64,000 nt of DNA from Saccharomyces uvarum (taxonomy: Eukaryota > Ascomycota > Saccharomycetes > Saccharomycetales > Saccharomycetaceae): assembly GCA_947243795.1 (NCBI GenBank), contig OX365937.1, forward strand, positions 124,001 through 188,000. Direction: 5' to 3'. The first letter of the stretch is position 1, and each line of letters opens with the position of its first letter. The position numbers were made by a program, and so were the translations under genes. The notes beneath the pieces were generated by a model that saw only the letters and a program-made list of their open reading frames with translations, ran no database searches and was not told the origin of the DNA. Of the stretch, positions 31,156 to 39,928 are shown in pieces.

Positions 31156-34100
31156 TTAGTTGGTTTTGGTGCTTCTTTTCGAACTCCGGGAAAGGCTCCT
31201 CTTGTGTTTAAGTACGTCCCAACGATGTTTCGCATCGCTAATGCTTCTCTTGAAATGCTCCGTCATCGGATCATCCGTATCGGTTCTGGCTTGTCTCTTC
31301 AATTTTAAGTCCTCAATGTGATCAATATGTTCAAGTCTATCACTTGGCAAGATAATAGCACGATCCAAAGAATATGGCAGACCTCTATTCTTACCTCTGA
31401 TCAGCATAGCTATGATGATTAATTTGGATAATGTGGTTAGCTGTCTTGAAAATGATTGATTAGTGTTCGGATAGCCCAATGATAGTCCGACTGTACCATA
31501 AGCGCTAACAATCTCAAAAAGAATTGTGAATACATTGAAGTTAGGTCTCTGGATGTCTTTAATCTTGTCACCTTCGCAAATACAAATGATAAATAGCCCA
31601 AGAAACAAAAACCATAAATCAAAAGAAAGCTGTTTTCTTAAATGCGCACCAATGAAGGACTTGGTTGATACTTCGTTGGGGTTCTTATTTTCTTTTCTTT
31701 TTTTCTTCTTTTTTGTTTCTTTCTTTGGTTTGCCCCTTTGGCTACTTGCACCTTCATGACTCGCCTCTTCTTCTTCATCGTCATCGTCATCGTCATCGTC
31801 ATCATCACCGTCGCCGTCGCCGTCCTCTTCAGTATCAGAATCTTCTGGTTCATCTCCCATTTCTCCGTACAGCCCCAGAGATTGCTCCTCGTAAACGTTT
31901 GTCCGTCTAATAGAAATAGCTAATGGCAACACGGAGACATACATCATAAGCATATAGGATACTTGGATAGAGGGGTGCAACTGACTCAAATCAACGACAC
32001 TGAAACCGGCGGTTCTCGTACTGACAGATTGGAATAAACCAACAAGAACTCTATAACCTTTTGATAACGATTTAACTACAGTGGAACCAAAATCTAGAAT
32101 AATAAATAAGATCCAATCTGTAAAATTCAGTCCCACAAGTGTCAGAAGCAGCCACCATGTGGCTGCCTTTGGAAATAATAGAGTAAAACAACGACGCGGA
32201 TGATCTAAGAGAAAGCCTAAACTCTCTCTCATCTGTGACAAATCAGGGGAAAGTCTGAACATTATCCAAATAATGCATCTAAGAAGGATGGGGAACCCTG
32301 TATTTCCAATAACGATAAACCAAATCATAACGATCAAGGGATATACAGCTTTATCGAATGACATCATCGAGTCCGGGGTTAATGTTAATCCCAAATCGTT
32401 GAAGGCACTCATTGCTGTCCAAAACCCCCACCATGTAGGTGAAACACCATCGCTTCTGACAATATCGCTATAGTGCTTTTTCAAGTTAATCCAAGGCACC
32501 AACATAATAAAAGAGACGATGTGCCATCCAAAATAATAGATAACCAATATGGTACATAGTAGTTTGATGGCTCTGTATTCGACACCACCCAATTCGTCCT
32601 TTTGGGCCCTTGTTAACCCAAGAAAGTTTGAATTACGTCCAATGGTTGGTTGCCATGACAAATAGTTTTTGCTAGTGGTTCTGGTTAGAGCATGGCGAGG
32701 ATCTAAGTCATAATCCGAATCGAAATGTAAACCATAATAGCCTTCCTCATCATCGTTGTAGGTGGGATAGCCATTGGCATCGTTTTGGTTGTAATCATTG
32801 TTTCCATTCACAGGATAAGTGGTCTCATTAGAACCTGAAGAAACATCTTCGCTTCCATTTCCATGAGAATTATCACGATGTAGAATGGATTCCGCGTAGT
32901 GAACTATACTATTACTATTATTGCCATTATCCTGATAATTATTATCGCTGTCGGATGCATAAGGACCGTGTTCAAACATTTTGCCATTCCAGCCCCTTCT
33001 TTTGAAGTTTGGTTTATTTCTATGGTGTGCTTTCCAATTCTTATAAACCATTCTTTGAAAGTCAGGAGTCCTGGCAAGTTCATTTAAATTTCTAGCTTCA
33101 GCCATATCGATAGTCTTAGACCGTTCCATGGGGACAGGTTTTGAACGATTATCGTCAAAAGATTTCGTCTTGTACATACAATGCAGGGTTTGCTGCAATT
33201 GGTGCTGTTGCTGCTGTTTCAATTTCAGTTCTGATCCAGACAGTGGTTCAGATTGCTGTACTCGGTCATCTTCATCCCCACTTTCGTTGTCGGCAAAGTA
33301 CTCTTCCATGTTATCACCTTCGTTGCCATCATAATCATTTAGACCAGAAATGGGCCCTCTATCGAGAGCGTCACTGCTACTGGTTTTATCGATCGAACCT
33401 GTGGAAAGTCTTCTTTTAATCTGCTGCCGTATCCGATGGGCTTTCGGGAAATGTTTCAGTATGTATCCTTTCGATGATTTTTTTTGATGCGGAAAAAATG
33501 ATCTTGGGTTCAAGTCATCCATAGTAGAAACCCTCTTAGATTTAGAAGCCCTCCTTGGCGGTTTAGTGATATTGAACTGAATCGATAGGCCTTGTTTTTT
33601 GTCAGCATTCCCCCCTTCAGTAAACGCTATTGGGCCTGAACTTGCTTTTTGTGTCTTTGCGCTTAATGCGGGTGTTGTGCCTCCAAAATTTGTAGGTAGA
33701 GAATCTTCATCCGAAGTGCATGCGGAAGAATTTGAACTATGTGATACAGAGCCCTGGTCAAGGCTAATTTTAGCTCCTTTATCTTGAATCTTGATTTTAC
33801 TATCATTCATAATGGAAGCAGACTTTGACTTATTACCATTGTCCGTATTTCTTGTACCGTCCGTAGGCGATCCAATAACTAAAGGTGGACCTTCATCTTC
33901 TGCAGTACCCTCGTGCTCACCTTGCAGCATCATAATGGATCGATACATATCTTCAGGAGTAATATCTCTTGAACCTCTCCTTTTGGCAAATTTTTCTGAG
34001 GGGGCTCCCGTACGTTTTCTTTTATTTTGCGATTCATCGAATCGAAGACTACTTGGCTTTAATTTTTGGCTCATATTTTCATCTGTAGCTGTATTGGACG

Positions 34101-34899
34101 AACTACCTACACTTGAATAGGACTTATCTCCGTGGTATTTTTCGACCTCATCCGCTTCATCTTCCTTAACATAATCGCCCAAACTGCCACTACTACCATC
34201 GTGGTTGATACTATTATTGTTACTACTATTGGTATTGGCATTACTATTACTATTACTATCACGAGAATTGTGGCTACTATGAGCCGAGTCCTGCTCATCT
34301 CTATTAACCATTTCTCCATTAAACAATTTTTCTTGGAAATCGTCTCTTGTATCTGATTTTCCGGGACGTGACATTCTTTGAGTGCCTGTTTTATTTTTGG
34401 TCATGGTTCTAGCGGTTAGTTCCCTTTCCAAGATTGTCTTTGTTCTTCTCATTTTGAAATTTCGCCTGGAAGAGTCTCTAATACCGTCAAAATAACGTTC
34501 AAACCAATAGAGTCTTACGAATGCCAAACAACTATGAACGGCAATGGGCGTTGATATGCAGCATACAATGTATAGAATGATTTGTTGATATAAGGTTAGA
34601 TTATTGACATCCACAGTATTTAAACCACCTTGAGTGACCGCACCGGCTGCCAAAAACAAAGCGTCGATGTATTTGATGTTCTTAACCGGATACAACATAA
34701 TAGAGGTTAGTAGCGTGAGGACTATCGTATAGAAATAATGGACTGCGATAAAATTAGGGAAAACATATTTTTTAATTGGGGAACAATAGTGGCCACATAG
34801 AGCAATGAAATCACGAAATTTGTGGCCGAAGGATTTTTTGTATCGTACTTCGAACGAGGCTAATGTGGGCACTCTGTTCATAGTTCCTTTAAGATGCAT
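31156..34899 (-). CDS. TRK1: Trk1, high-affinity potassium transporter
   Basis: The product has 1247 residues (1235 in S. cerevisiae). Trk1 is the main plasma-membrane potassium importer. It has four membrane-pore-membrane units, each with a filter glycine: TQGGLN near residue 90, FNDLGLTLTP, STRTAGFSV and YGTVGLSLGYP. Between the first and second units lies a long hydrophilic cytosolic loop (about 165-770) rich in Ser, Asn and acidic residues, where most length and sequence change has occurred. A second loop between units three and four carries an Asp/Glu run followed by Lys-rich sequence, coded by a GAT/GAC repeat near 31770-31830. The two loops explain the extra length; the membrane parts are near-identical to S. 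cerevisiae. Confidence 0.97.
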   Translation of the reverse strand: MHLKGTMNRVPTLASFEVRYKKSFGHKFRDFIALCGHYCSPIKKYVFPNFIAVHYFYTIVLTLLTSIMLYPVKNIKYIDALFLAAGAVTQGGLNTVDVNNLTLYQQIILYIVCCISTPIAVHSCLAFVRLYWFERYFDGIRDSSRRNFKMRRTKTILERELTARTMTKNKTGTQRMSRPGKSDTRDDFQEKLFNGEMVNRDEQDSAHSSHNSRDSNSNSNANTNSSNNNSINHDGSSGSLGDYVKEDEADEVEKYHGDKSYSSVGSSSNTATDENMSQKLKPSSLRFDESQNKRKRTGAPSEKFAKRRGSRDITPEDMYRSIMMLQGEHEGTAEDEGPPLVIGSPTDGTRNTDNGNKSKSASIMNDSKIKIQDKGAKISLDQGSVSHSSNSSACTSDEDSLPTNFGGTTPALSAKTQKASSGPIAFTEGGNADKKQGLSIQFNITKPPRRASKSKRVSTMDDLNPRSFFPHQKKSSKGYILKHFPKAHRIRQQIKRRLSTGSIDKTSSSDALDRGPISGLNDYDGNEGDNMEEYFADNESGDEDDRVQQSEPLSGSELKLKQQQQHQLQQTLHCMYKTKSFDDNRSKPVPMERSKTIDMAEARNLNELARTPDFQRMVYKNWKAHHRNKPNFKRRGWNGKMFEHGPYASDSDNNYQDNGNNSNSIVHYAESILHRDNSHGNGSEDVSSGSNETTYPVNGNNDYNQNDANGYPTYNDDEEGYYGLHFDSDYDLDPRHALTRTTSKNYLSWQPTIGRNSNFLGLTRAQKDELGGVEYRAIKLLCTILVIYYFGWHIVSFIMLVPWINLKKHYSDIVRSDGVSPTWWGFWTAMSAFNDLGLTLTPDSMMSFDKAVYPLIVMIWFIVIGNTGFPILLRCIIWIMFRLSPDLSQMRESLGFLLDHPRRCFTLLFPKAATWWLLLTLVGLNFTDWILFIILDFGSTVVKSLSKGYRVLVGLFQSVSTRTAGFSVVDLSQLHPSIQVSYMLMMYVSVLPLAISIRRTNVYEEQSLGLYGEMGDEPEDSDTEEDGDGDGDDDDDDDDDDEEEEASHEGASSQRGKPKKETKKKKKRKENKNPNEVSTKSFIGAHLRKQLSFDLWFLFLGLFIICICEGDKIKDIQRPNFNVFTILFEIVSAYGTVGLSLGYPNTNQSFSRQLTTLSKLIIIAMLIRGKNRGLPYSLDRAIILPSDRLEHIDHIEDLKLKRQARTDTDDPMTEHFKRSISDAKHRWDVLKHKRSLSRSSKRSTKTN

Positions 34900-35702
34900 T
34901 GCTGACTACGACAGAAAAAAATTAACAAATCAGGCTAAAAATGGGTAGGAATGACCTCCTTGAGAGCCAACGGAATACCCTCCTCTCTTTGAGATTATCC
35001 AAGAGGGAAAACCTATGATGATAATAACAAAATATAAATGATGGATAAAAAGAAACCAAAAGCAATGAGGAAGTTTCAAACAATAAACACCGTTTTTATC
35101 TTCTATTTGCAGTCAGTTTTGCCTGTTTTTCCTGTAACAGCAGCAAAGTTAGAAAGCAGTTTAAAGTTCCGGCACGGTTCCTGGCTCTATCCTCTCCTGT
35201 GCTCACCGAAATGTAATTTCTACGACGACTCGACATCTTACATTATCTCGATGATTTTAGACTTTCTTTTTCTTGCCAGCCTGTGAAGCCGTAAATAGCG
35301 GGAAAACCGTCTGGCGATTCTCGGCTATTTTTTTGTTTGCGTTGTCAGCCCCGAACGTCATTTATTTCGAGGAGTCGTTCGATGGCCATGGCAGGTAACC
35401 GAACAGCACAATGCATTGTCTTGCAAGTCGCTTCATTTGGTAGGCTCTACGTCCCTTTGATATTATAGCCTGATCGGTCGGGATCTTTCTGGTTGTGACA
35501 CGTGAAAAGTGCGACGATTGTATATGTATATATATTCCTTTAACGAGTATAATGCAAGTTCGTTACAATAAACATATGTATATGTATGTAAGGTTGTTTT
35601 TTTCTGTATCTTCTGCATCCTTTGCACAATTTTTTTTTTGATTTTGCTTTTCTGTCGATATTTTTACGTTGCCTGTTCCCTTTAATTTGGATATTAATAA
35701 CG
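34900..35702. other. Intergenic region PBS2 3' end - TRK1 promoter
   Basis: This 803-bp region holds the TRK1 promoter and the PBS2 3' UTR, with a T-run at 35630-35639. An 82-codon frame at 35038-35286 on the plus strand starts ATGATGGATAAAAAG but has no recognisable features and I do not call it. No repeat or RNA gene is seen. Confidence 0.4.
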
Positions 35703-37727
35703 TTATAGACCACCCATATGCAATGCAGGTACATTTTTAGATAAACCGTTTTCACCACGTTCCCGTAGGATTTTGGAGCGTCTTTCCAATCGGTCCATGA
35801 TATATTTGCTCATTTGGACATCTTGATTTCTGTATTTTACCAGCCAAGGATGTTCTGTCAAGGCTGTGTACGTGGGTCTTCTTTCTGGGATTTTCTGTAG
35901 ACATAAGGAAACAAAATCTTGTGCGTCGGGACTGAATCTTTCTGATGGCAATCTTGGGGGTGGTCCGTCAACAATGGCGCTCAATTGAGAGAAGATGTTG
36001 TCGAATGTTTCTGGGGGATACGGATATCTACCCAATGCCATTTCCAGGATACTTAAACCAAGAGACCAAATATCAGACTGCACTGTATAAGTAGCTCTAT
36101 CTGGATTCAGGGACTTGATACGTTCAGGTGCCATGTACGACTGACAACCAATATTCGTCTTGGCTAAAGATGCCACCAAATTACCTGAAACACCGAAATC
36201 ACACAATTTTACTGTACCTTGGTTGGCAGAACACAATATGTTTGTTGGTTTGACATCTCTATGTATGATATTATGCTGGTCTTTCAGTTCTCTTAATCCA
36301 TGGATGACAGCATTGGCAATAAATGCTAGTTGTGGTTCATCGATACCGCCAATTTCAGATGATTCATCGTATATCTTATCCAGCGAGCCACCATCCATGT
36401 ATTCCATACACATATATACTGCCCCCTCGATAAAGAAGGCACCATAAAAATCCACAATGTACGGAGAATTACATTTATGCAAGACCTCTAATTCCATAAG
36501 AATTTGTCTGAATTTGGCTTCATCCAGTTCCAAACGGACTTCCTTTGTGGCCATAATGACATTTGTGGGTTTATGCAATACTTTAGAGACATTACCATAG
36601 TTACCGTGACCCAGTTCATCCAGGAACTCTAGTTCATCCAACGTAATCCTTGAACTGGAACCGTTACTGAAATCAATACCTTTAGAAGATAGCGATAGTT
36701 TACCTGCAAAATTTAACGAACCAGATTTAATATCGACATACTTCGAAAAATTTGCGAAGAGTCCACCGCCACCACTACTACCTGAATTTGAAGAATTGAT
36801 ACTGTTTGCAGTTCTGGGTGTAGTTCCTACGGTGTCGTGTTGACCTTCGGTACTAGATGAAGTAGAAGTGCTTTGAACACCATTTACCAAAGAACCTGGG
36901 TTCGACTTTTTCCCCTCCACAGCTTTGGTATTAGATACTGTTTCTATGTGAATCTTGTTTGAAGGGCTTGGTGCAAATTGTTGCGGCTGTTGAGGACTTT
37001 TGCTAGGCATTTTTAATGACATCCCACCGGGAGGTAACTTCAACCCTCGACGGGCACTCAAACTTTGCTTTGGAGTGTTTATAATGGCGGGGGCTTTATG
37101 TGGAGCGACGCTGGGCCTCGTTGGATGCTGAAGGGATAGTGGTCGCCTTGGCGCTCTTCTACTAGGATTCAGCAATTGCGCCTTTTGTGCTGCAGATGCG
37201 GTATTAGAAGCTGCCGGCGTAACGCCGTTTGCAGAGAGATCTGTAGCCACACCGACCGCTGTAGTGGTGACTTTAGTCGTATCAATGTTGATACTGGCAC
37301 TCGTAGTTTCCTCCATGATTATCTTGTCCTGAGTGCCTTGGTCACCCCGATCGTTCTTAAGAGTGCTTTTGGAGGAAGTCTGAACAACTTGACCAGTCAT
37401 TCTTTGTGAAACCTTCGAACTCCCAGCTACAGGGAGAGGCGGTAATGGTTTGTTGACGATCTGCTGGATATGTTTGGGGGATTGTGCATTGCCCTTGTCC
37501 TGATCGCTCTTGTTGCTTCCCACACTGGCAGACCTTTTCAGTGCACGTTGTTCTTGGAAAGCCTTCACACGAGCATGAAGATCCGCATTGATGTTGTTGT
37601 AGTGTGAAGACGTAGACGCTGTTCTCTTGACAGCAGAGCTATTGTCCGAGCCTGCTGGTTCGTGAGGCTGGATAGATGGCTTACCGGGTTTCTCGTGGAG
37701 GCTGAGGTTCGTAAACTTGTCTTCCAT
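35703..37727 (-). CDS. PBS2: Pbs2, MAP kinase kinase and scaffold of the HOG osmosensing pathway
   Basis: The product has 674 residues (668 in S. cerevisiae). Pbs2 phosphorylates Hog1 after osmotic shock and also tethers Sho1, Ste11 and Hog1. The N-terminal half is disordered; it contains the Pro-rich motif KPLPPLPVAG (93-102), the known Sho1 SH3 ligand. The kinase domain starts at about 365: LGHGNYGNVSK glycine loop, ATKEVRLE lysine, HRDVKPTN, DFG, and the activation loop SLAKTNIGCQSYMAPE with the Ser and Thr phosphorylated by upstream kinases. The N-terminal linker (about 110-180) is the most diverged part; the kinase domain hardly differs. The start is the first in-frame ATG. Confidence 0.98.
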   Translation of the reverse strand: MEDKFTNLSLHEKPGKPSIQPHEPAGSDNSSAVKRTASTSSHYNNINADLHARVKAFQEQRALKRSASVGSNKSDQDKGNAQSPKHIQQIVNKPLPPLPVAGSSKVSQRMTGQVVQTSSKSTLKNDRGDQGTQDKIIMEETTSASINIDTTKVTTTAVGVATDLSANGVTPAASNTASAAQKAQLLNPSRRAPRRPLSLQHPTRPSVAPHKAPAIINTPKQSLSARRGLKLPPGGMSLKMPSKSPQQPQQFAPSPSNKIHIETVSNTKAVEGKKSNPGSLVNGVQSTSTSSSTEGQHDTVGTTPRTANSINSSNSGSSGGGGLFANFSKYVDIKSGSLNFAGKLSLSSKGIDFSNGSSSRITLDELEFLDELGHGNYGNVSKVLHKPTNVIMATKEVRLELDEAKFRQILMELEVLHKCNSPYIVDFYGAFFIEGAVYMCMEYMDGGSLDKIYDESSEIGGIDEPQLAFIANAVIHGLRELKDQHNIIHRDVKPTNILCSANQGTVKLCDFGVSGNLVASLAKTNIGCQSYMAPERIKSLNPDRATYTVQSDIWSLGLSILEMALGRYPYPPETFDNIFSQLSAIVDGPPPRLPSERFSPDAQDFVSLCLQKIPERRPTYTALTEHPWLVKYRNQDVQMSKYIMDRLERRSKILRERGENGLSKNVPALHMGGL

Positions 37728-39928
37728 CTTTGAGAAATGAATTTGTTGTCCCACTTGCTGTTGACTATCTATCTAAAGGAATGTTTCGAAAAATGGGCAG
37801 TTTATCAGTTCAAGCAAAAAAAAGTGATGTTTGAAGAAGGAAAGGGAAAAAGCAGTCTTGTGATTAGTGTACCTACTAAAGCAGCTGCTATTGTCTGTTC
37901 TGTACTGGCTCTTCTTTACGGTGCAGCAGCAAAACAATCGTCTATATTCCTAGGCCCCTTTGCAGTAAAATGTGTGCAAATTTCCGCAAAATGTGTATGG
38001 TTAGCGAAATCGCTCACTAATTGCTAGACAACACACGTTATAAAGATCCTTTCAGGTGCAGCGGGACGCAGAGGGAAAAATGGGAAAAATGCCAAAGAAA
38101 ACGAAAATGAAAAAGAAAAGGCAAATGCAGACAGAGAAGCAAAAGACAGCTGCGAGAACAACGAAGCTTGAAGCCGAATGTGTATGCAGAGCAGGGGCGC
38201 TAATCAAATGCTGTAATAGCCGTGGTTGCCAGGGCTTTTTTTTCTTTACTTGGAGGAACACGAAAGCTTTGCGCGATTCTCTGTATCAGGCGGGCGATGT
38301 CTGCTTTGGCTAGTGTAGAACAAGATATTCTTACGGGCTCAGGCGGGCGTACCTGTGTGGAGTATATGTACATTTACCTGGGACTATCACTAGAAGAACA
38401 AGAGCCTGTCCAAATATAGAAACAGATGTATAAATAAATACAGAGCGTACGCACCAATTGCGTAATTTCTTTCTTTCTTGCAATGCTGTGTCCTCTTGGA
38501 TGAATACCCATCGTAGTACTGCAGGTGCGTGTAGCGGTTGGCACGTTTCTTACTTCCAAGGTACACCTGCGTTGACTACGTATCTGGGAAAGATGTCCGT
38601 GCCTGCGAGAGTGTTGAAAAAGAGTTAAAAGCAAAATGCCTAAAAATAGTGTTTTACATGGGGGAAGTAAGACTTAGCTATTACCTTTTTGCACAATTGA
38701 GTTTGTAGTTGGGCGGTAGCCATCGAGGTAAATCCCGCAGTGCAGCCCAAACCAGCTCCGGTATCACCAATTTTATAAATTACCTCATCTGGCTCTGAGC
38801 ATCAAGGCCGATGCAACAACAGCAACACATAGTGGTGGCAGCACACACCCACGTCCTTTTGTGTCGACGCCGTAAATAAAAATATATAGTCACATTCAAC
38901 GTTTCAAACTAATCTACATCTAAAATTAAAAACTTAGTGTTGCCATTTGAAATTTTTATTTTGACGCCTCTCCTGCGCCGTTTCTGTGGACGGAAAGGTT
39001 AAAATAGAAAAAATACAAAGGGAAGAAGCTAAATTCCACACATCCCACTGCTGCGCGATGCCTGCAGATGCTGTGGTTACTTGTATCTACCTATTTATCT
39101 AACCAGCTATATCACGAGCCTGATATACACAAAGCTCGTTCGCCGTCGTGCGCCCAGCCTTTAGCACGCTAAACGAAAATATGTTGCCATGCTTCTTTTC
39201 TTTCACTCAACGTACTTCGATTGAGCTGCTAATGAAATCACAACGCAACTGCCCAAGTAGCCCAAGAATTGGAAAAAGGCCCTTCTCGACAACTGTATTT
39301 GTTGAGTGGGCGTGTGCAAAGCTGTAAAGATCGAGCGGACCTGTTTGAAGAAAAATATCATGTCTCTATGACTGTCACGTAAGCTGTAAAACTGCTACTG
39401 GCTTCTAACTGGCTGCCGGATGCAAATTGTGCTCCCACTTGGCCTATCTTAGTCTTTGTCATGTCATTAGTACTGCTGCAGACTCCTTTCTATTTAAATT
39501 GCGCGCTCCCACTACCCGCGTTGGAAAACAGACGATAATTGGAAGGGCACATACAGTGCATGGTAAGGCAGCCAAAGCTGTATCTCGTTCACGGCGACAG
39601 GGTGCAGCAGTCCGCAGAAGGTTACAGGCGTTTTAATTACCTGATTCGGGCGGCCTTGTCTGCAATGTGGAACTCGGCCACTCGGATCCGGTTATGGCCC
39701 ACTACTACATCTGAGTTCCAATTAGAAAATGTTGTAAGGACGGCCTTGTTCTATAAAAGTCTAATTAAATGAATACCTTGTTTATAATCCCTACGAAAAT
39801 ACTTCTAAAAATATAATTTTGAACATCAGATTTTCTTAAAGGGTGGCCCCATCGTGGAATACGCCCTGTTCTCGAATACTTTAATTTCTGAAATAGGATA
39901 CATGATTGTCTCTAGTAGAGTCAAAACT
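37728..39928. other. Long gene-poor interval between PBS2 and SPT10
   Basis: At 2.2 kb this is the longest stretch without a firm protein gene in the window. It includes the PBS2 promoter (37728 onward) and the SPT10 3' end. I see no tRNA, no LTR and no snoRNA boxes that I could defend. One small minus-strand frame (38200-38373) is listed separately. S. cerevisiae has a small mitochondrial gene, YJL127C-B (MCO6), in this interval as I recall it, so one small gene is expected here. Confidence 0.5.
38200..38373 (-). CDS. Possible small protein gene between PBS2 and SPT10 (57 codons)
   Basis: A minus-strand frame of 57 codons runs from ATG at 38371-38373 to TAG at 38200. The product has protein-like composition: a Pro/Arg stretch (VRPPEPVRIS), an amphipathic helix-like segment (LAKADIARLIQRIAQSF), then a basic part (VPPSKEKKALATT). 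Its mass, near 6 kDa, and its place fit the S. cerevisiae small mitochondrial ORF YJL127C-B (MCO6), but I do not remember that sequence well enough to match it. A chance frame of this length is quite possible, hence the modest confidence. Confidence 0.4.
   Translation of the reverse strand: MYIYSTQVRPPEPVRISCSTLAKADIARLIQRIAQSFRVPPSKEKKALATTAITAFD

Noticed and set aside
37737-38027. 96-codon plus-strand frame starting 10 bp from the PBS2 start, with a hydrophobic stretch
   Set aside because: It lies wholly in the PBS2 promoter, has no recognisable homology, and would need a promoter inside PBS2. It is more likely chance.
39427-39772. Small plus-strand frames near the SPT10 3' side
   Set aside because: They have no protein-like features and overlap each other in different frames.
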